From: Propionibacteriaceae bacterium AM104-82
Lineage (GTDB): Bacteria > Actinomycetota > Actinomycetes > Propionibacteriales > Propionibacteriaceae
Length of the DNA: 64,000 bases
Direction: 5' to 3'
NCBI GenBank assembly: GCA_027658995.1
Contig: JAQDQK010000015.1
Coordinates: 22,762-86,761 of the forward strand
Below are positions 61,011 through 64,000 of the stretch, one piece after another. The notes below the pieces were generated by a model. The model did not search any database. It saw only the letters and a program-made list of their open reading frames with translations, and was not told the DNA's origin. The position numbers were made by a program, and so were the translations under genes. Numbering within the stretch: position 1 is the stretch's first letter; each line of letters opens with the position of its first letter.

Positions 61011-61181
61011 CATCGCTCCTCGGTGTAACCCCTCCGAGCGTAGCGCGGTGTGTGCGGTGACACCGGGGGAAAGTGTTTACTCAGACTTCCTGCGCAATCT
61101 GGGAAAACGCTTGCCCACGCTCGGAAAGTCGTGCACTATCAGTCCTGACCCCGTTGATCACCGCAGACCAAGAGGACCCCC

Positions 61182-63077
61182 ATGCACAGATATCACCGCA
61201 GAGTCATCGCCGGGCTGAGCGCCGCGGCCCTGGCCTCGACGACCCTCCTCGCGCCCGCCGCGGCGGACGACCTCACCCCCGTCGACGCCATCGCGCCGCA
61301 CGCCGCCGACTACGGCCACTACCTGGACACCTACGGCCAGAACACCACCCAGAACATGACGCCCGAGTCGAACCCGGCCATCGGGGTGCTGGCCGAGATG
61401 CTCAAGCTCTGGACCCCGGGCGAGTCCTGGAACGACGGGACGAAGCTCAACGCGGCCGTCCTCGACCACAACATCGCCATCGTCGAGCGGCTCACCAACG
61501 ACCGCAGCACCGAGGAGGGGATCCAGGCCTACCTCAGCGACCGCCGCAACCAGAACTACTCGATGCTCGAGGGCCTCGGCGTCGACCAGGCGCGGATCTC
61601 CGAACTGATCAACGCGGGCACCACCATCCCCGACCAGATCCTGGCAGACGCCACCACGGTGAAGTACGACGACGGGGGCAACGACAACGGCCAGTGGGGC
61701 GACGCCGACTCGGCGCTCGGGAGCTTCGTCGACCTGGTGAACACCGTCCGCGGCCCCGCCGCCACCAGCAACCGGGCCAAGGAGTACTACCAGTACATGC
61801 GGCCCTTCCGGTGGAGCGCCGACGTCGACGTGCTTCCCGAACTGCGCCCGGCCCAGAAGCCCGACTCCGAGGCCCTCAGCGACGGCGGCTTCCCGAGCGG
61901 CCACACCAACGCGGCCTTCCTCGCCGGCTACGCGATGGCAGCCGCGACCCCCGAGCACTACGCGGAGTTGATGCTGCGCGCCTCCGAACTCGGCGAGAGC
62001 CGCGTCGTGGCTGGCATGCACAACGCCATCGACGTGATGGGCGGCCGGGTCCTCGCGACCGGGATCGCGGCGTCCGTGCTCGCCGACCCCGCCAACGCCG
62101 ACCTGCTCGCGCGCGCCAAGGCCGACGTCGAGGAACTTGTCGGGCCCGCGACGCCGACCTCGACCAACCGCGACGCCTACCAGGACCAACTCGCGCAGTT
62201 CCTCGAGAACGTCACCTTCGACTACGAGCCGGGCACCGTCGGCCCCGCGACCGTCGCGCCGCGCGTCCCCAAGGGCGCAGAGGTGCTGCTCGATTCGCGG
62301 CTGCCCTATCTCGACGACGACCAGGTGCGCTGGGTGCTGTACTCCACCGCGCTCGAGTCCGGCTATCCGATCCTCGACGACGCCGAGGGCTGGGGTCGCC
62401 TCAACCTGTTCGCCGCCGCGCACGGCTTCGGATCCTTCGACCGCGACGTTGCCGTCACCATGGACGCCTCCCAGGGGGGCTTCTCGGCCGCTGACGTGTG
62501 GCTCAACGACATCGACGGCGCGGGCGCGCTGACCAAGGCGGGCACCGGGACGCTCACGCTCGCAGGCCTCAACAGCTATTCGGGAGGCACCACCGTCATC
62601 GACGGCACGCTGACGGTCACCACGGCAACCGCGCTCGGCACCGGGGACGTCGCGCTGCTCGGCGGCGTCCTCGACGAGAACTCGGACGATCCCGTCGCCA
62701 TCGGCGGCGACCTGCGCTCCGACGCCCGGCTCGAACTGGGCGTCGAGACGGCAGGCACCCCCGCGCTCACCGTCGACGGCGCGGCCGACCTCGACGGCAC
62801 CGTCGTGATCGACGTGACAAGCCTCGGCTCCGCGGCGCGCGCGAGGGTCGCGACCGACCTGCCCGACGTGATTCCCGTGCTGCGGGCGGCGTCCTACACC
62901 GGCGCCTTAGACACCGTCGAGGTGATCGGGGCCGACGGCTACACCCTCGAGGTCCGCGACGGGGTGCTCTCGCTCGTCAAGGGCGCCCCCTCGCCGACCC
63001 CGACGCCATCGCCATCGGTCAGCGCCAGCCCGTCGACGCCGCCGTCGCGCCCGGGTCTGCCCTCGACCGGCAGCTAG
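61182..63077 (+). CDS. Secreted PAP2-family acid phosphatase with beta-strand repeat and bare LPSTG end
   Basis: The 631-residue protein has a signal peptide (cleavage after AAA near residue 28), then a vanadium-dependent-haloperoxidase-like PAP2 phosphatase domain with YYQYMRPFRW (about 204), PSGHTNAAFLAGY (about 237) and SRVVAGMHNAIDVMGG (about 271), the three PAP2 motifs. Residues about 440-500 hold an autotransporter-associated repeat (GTGTLTLAGLNSYSGGTTV, core YSGGTTVIDGTLTV). A Pro/Ser/Thr linker ends in LPSTGS and a stop. A sortase signal would continue with a hydrophobic helix and basic tail; here none follows and an IS element starts 2 bases later. Confidence 0.85.
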   Translation: MHRYHRRVIAGLSAAALASTTLLAPAAADDLTPVDAIAPHAADYGHYLDTYGQNTTQNMTPESNPAIGVLAEMLKLWTPGESWNDGTKLNAAVLDHNIAIVERLTNDRSTEEGIQAYLSDRRNQNYSMLEGLGVDQARISELINAGTTIPDQILADATTVKYDDGGNDNGQWGDADSALGSFVDLVNTVRGPAATSNRAKEYYQYMRPFRWSADVDVLPELRPAQKPDSEALSDGGFPSGHTNAAFLAGYAMAAATPEHYAELMLRASELGESRVVAGMHNAIDVMGGRVLATGIAASVLADPANADLLARAKADVEELVGPATPTSTNRDAYQDQLAQFLENVTFDYEPGTVGPATVAPRVPKGAEVLLDSRLPYLDDDQVRWVLYSTALESGYPILDDAEGWGRLNLFAAAHGFGSFDRDVAVTMDASQGGFSAADVWLNDIDGAGALTKAGTGTLTLAGLNSYSGGTTVIDGTLTVTTATALGTGDVALLGGVLDENSDDPVAIGGDLRSDARLELGVETAGTPALTVDGAADLDGTVVIDVTSLGSAARARVATDLPDVIPVLRAASYTGALDTVEVIGADGYTLEVRDGVLSLVKGAPSPTPTPSPSVSASPSTPPSRPGLPSTGS

Positions 63078-63078
63078 G
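63073..63078. other. Presumed IS481 target site
   Basis: GCTAGG fits the NCTAGN target reported for IS481 itself. It holds the stop codon of the phosphatase gene and is followed by TGT, a usual IS481-family end. The second copy would lie outside or has been lost. Confidence 0.5.
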
Positions 63079-63936
63079 TGTACTTTCCCGGCAGGTTGTG
63101 AACGGCTGAGGTGAAGGTGAAGGCCTCCGGGCAGGATGTGGGTTACCACACTCGCATCGCACCAACGGAGACCTTCATGACCCACGCTAATGCACCTTTG
63201 ACGCCGCAGGGGCGTCGCCGTCTCGTGGACCTGGTCGTGGTTGAGGGCTGGTCCCTGCGCCGCGCCGCAGAACGGTTCCAGTGTTCCCCAGCGACGGCGA
63301 AACGCTGGGTAGATCGTCACCGTGCTGGGACGGCGTTGATCGACCGCAGCTCGAGACCGCACACGTCACCGAACCGGCTGCCACGAAGGACCGAACGACG
63401 CATCATCGGGTTGCGGGTCACTCACAGATGGGGACCGCACCGGATTGGCTACCACTTGGGTCTTCACCAATCCACCGTCGGCAGGGTCCTGGCGAGGTAC
63501 TCGATGCCACTACTGGCTCATCTCGACCAGGCAACCGGTCTGCCCGTGCGTAGACCCGACCCGAAACGCTACGAAGCCGCCGGCCCCGGTCAACTGGTCC
63601 ATGTCGACATCAAGAAGCAAGGCAGGATCCCCGAGGGAGGCGGCTGGCGGATCCACGGGCGAGGTTCGACACAGGACCGACGTGCTGGCACCAACCGTGA
63701 CAAAGCCGCCCGATCCGGCGCAGCCGGGTCGCGCGGCTACCGGTTCCTGCACCACGCCGTCGACGACTTCTCTCGGGTCGCGTACTCGGAGATCCTTGAT
63801 GACGAACGCAAGGAGACCGCGGCTGGGTTCTGGACCCGGGCCAACGCGTTCTTCGACAGCATCGGAGTGACGGTCACAGCAGTGATGACCGATAACGGCG
63901 CCTGCTATCGGTCAAAGGTGTTCGCTTCGGCGCTGG
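63079..63936 (+). mobile_element. IS481-family element, left part
   Basis: The element begins with TGTACTTTCCCGGCAGGTTG, followed by about 100 bases of leader and the transposase gene. The right end is not reached in recognisable form; similarity stops near 63936. Confidence 0.75.
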
Positions 63937-64000
63937 GCGCGCGAGCTTGTCAAGTTGTTTGTGTAAGTGGTGGTCTCCGGGGGTGGTTTAGAGGTAGGGG
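63177..64000 (+). pseudogene. IS481-family transposase, interrupted near 63.94 kb
   Basis: The frame starts at ATG 63177 and stays open to the window end. It has an N-terminal helix-turn-helix (LRRAAERFQCSPATAKRWVD, about residues 29-48) and an rve/DDE integrase core with HVDIKKQG (first Asp, about 141) and MTDNGACYRS (second Asp, about 237-246). The family should then continue to a TRPYRPQTNGKVER-like third acidic motif. Instead, after FASALG (about 253) the frame reads Cys/Val/Gly-rich residues with no similarity. The third catalytic Glu is therefore missing. The break at about 63937-63943 suggests another insertion or rearrangement. Confidence 0.75.
63943..64000. other. Possible end of a second mobile element
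   Basis: GAGCTTGTCAAGTTGTTTGT and the following bases replace the expected transposase 3' part. On the minus strand this looks like the region after an IS256-type transposase gene, where TTACACAAACAACTTGACA-like ends occur. Only 58 bases are available. Confidence 0.3.

Noticed and set aside
1..64000. tRNA, rRNA, CRISPR arrays, phage structural genes
   Set aside because: No cloverleaf, ribosomal or spaced-repeat pattern and no phage gene were noticed while reading both strands.

Overview
The window is about 64 kb of uniformly GC-rich DNA with dense, often translationally coupled genes, frequent GTG starts, GntR/LacI/ROK/IclR regulators and DtxR-type iron control. This points to an actinobacterium, probably Propionibacteriaceae or a close relative; the family is inferred from gene content, not proven. 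No rRNA, tRNA or CRISPR array was seen.

Region 1 (1-2.4 kb) is the 3' part of a Wadjet/MksB-type ATPase gene (jetC-like). Region 2 (2.4-11.1 kb) is a complete myo-inositol catabolic core. iolG and a transaldolase-like gene, plus a GntR regulator, face iolC, a Cgl0159-type aldolase candidate, iolB, iolD and iolE. The aldehyde dehydrogenase iolA/mmsA lies 11 kb away at 22.4 kb, but a shared operator-like motif (sites at 4627, 5516 and 22357) ties it to the same regulator. Between them sit a beta-propeller membrane protein, a DUF4132 protein, and a second sugar module: LacI, a Gfo/Idh dehydrogenase and a MocC/IolE-like isomerase, divergent from a CUT2 sugar ABC transporter with ATPase, permease and binding lipoprotein.

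Region 3 (21.4-29.5 kb) is mostly housekeeping or accessory: an ion-channel-like protein, an ABC-2 exporter next to a NarL-type two-component system, lgt, and a DCC-family thiol protein. Region 4 (29.4-35.4 kb) holds LacI with two Gfo/Idh dehydrogenases and a ROK repressor divergent from xylose isomerase xylA; no xylulokinase is visible.

Region 5 (35.5-50.4 kb) is the least familiar part. It has a second CUT2 transporter in which a permease and the double ATPase are fused in one 861-residue protein, followed in one run by a Gfo/Idh dehydrogenase, a class V PLP enzyme, an aldehyde dehydrogenase (with an apparent 3' frameshift), a creatininase-family amidohydrolase, an IclR regulator and another Gfo/Idh enzyme. 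A minus-strand operon (M20 hydrolase, GntR, MBL hydrolase) diverges from a threonine-synthase-like gene. Together they look like uptake and breakdown of an unidentified, probably nitrogen-containing polyol or sugar derivative; that function is inference.

Region 6 (50.4-63.1 kb) contains an MGMT-like protein with Sir2, a CDF metal transporter, a feoA-feoB-NifU-like iron operon behind a DtxR/IdeR-like palindrome, an MFS transporter, a YibE/F protein, a rhomboid protease, a TIGR01777 epimerase and a secreted PAP2 phosphatase ending exactly in a bare LPSTG motif. Region 7 (63.1-64 kb) is an IS481-family element inserted directly after that gene; its transposase reading frame itself loses family similarity near 63.94 kb, suggesting a nested insertion or rearrangement at the window edge.
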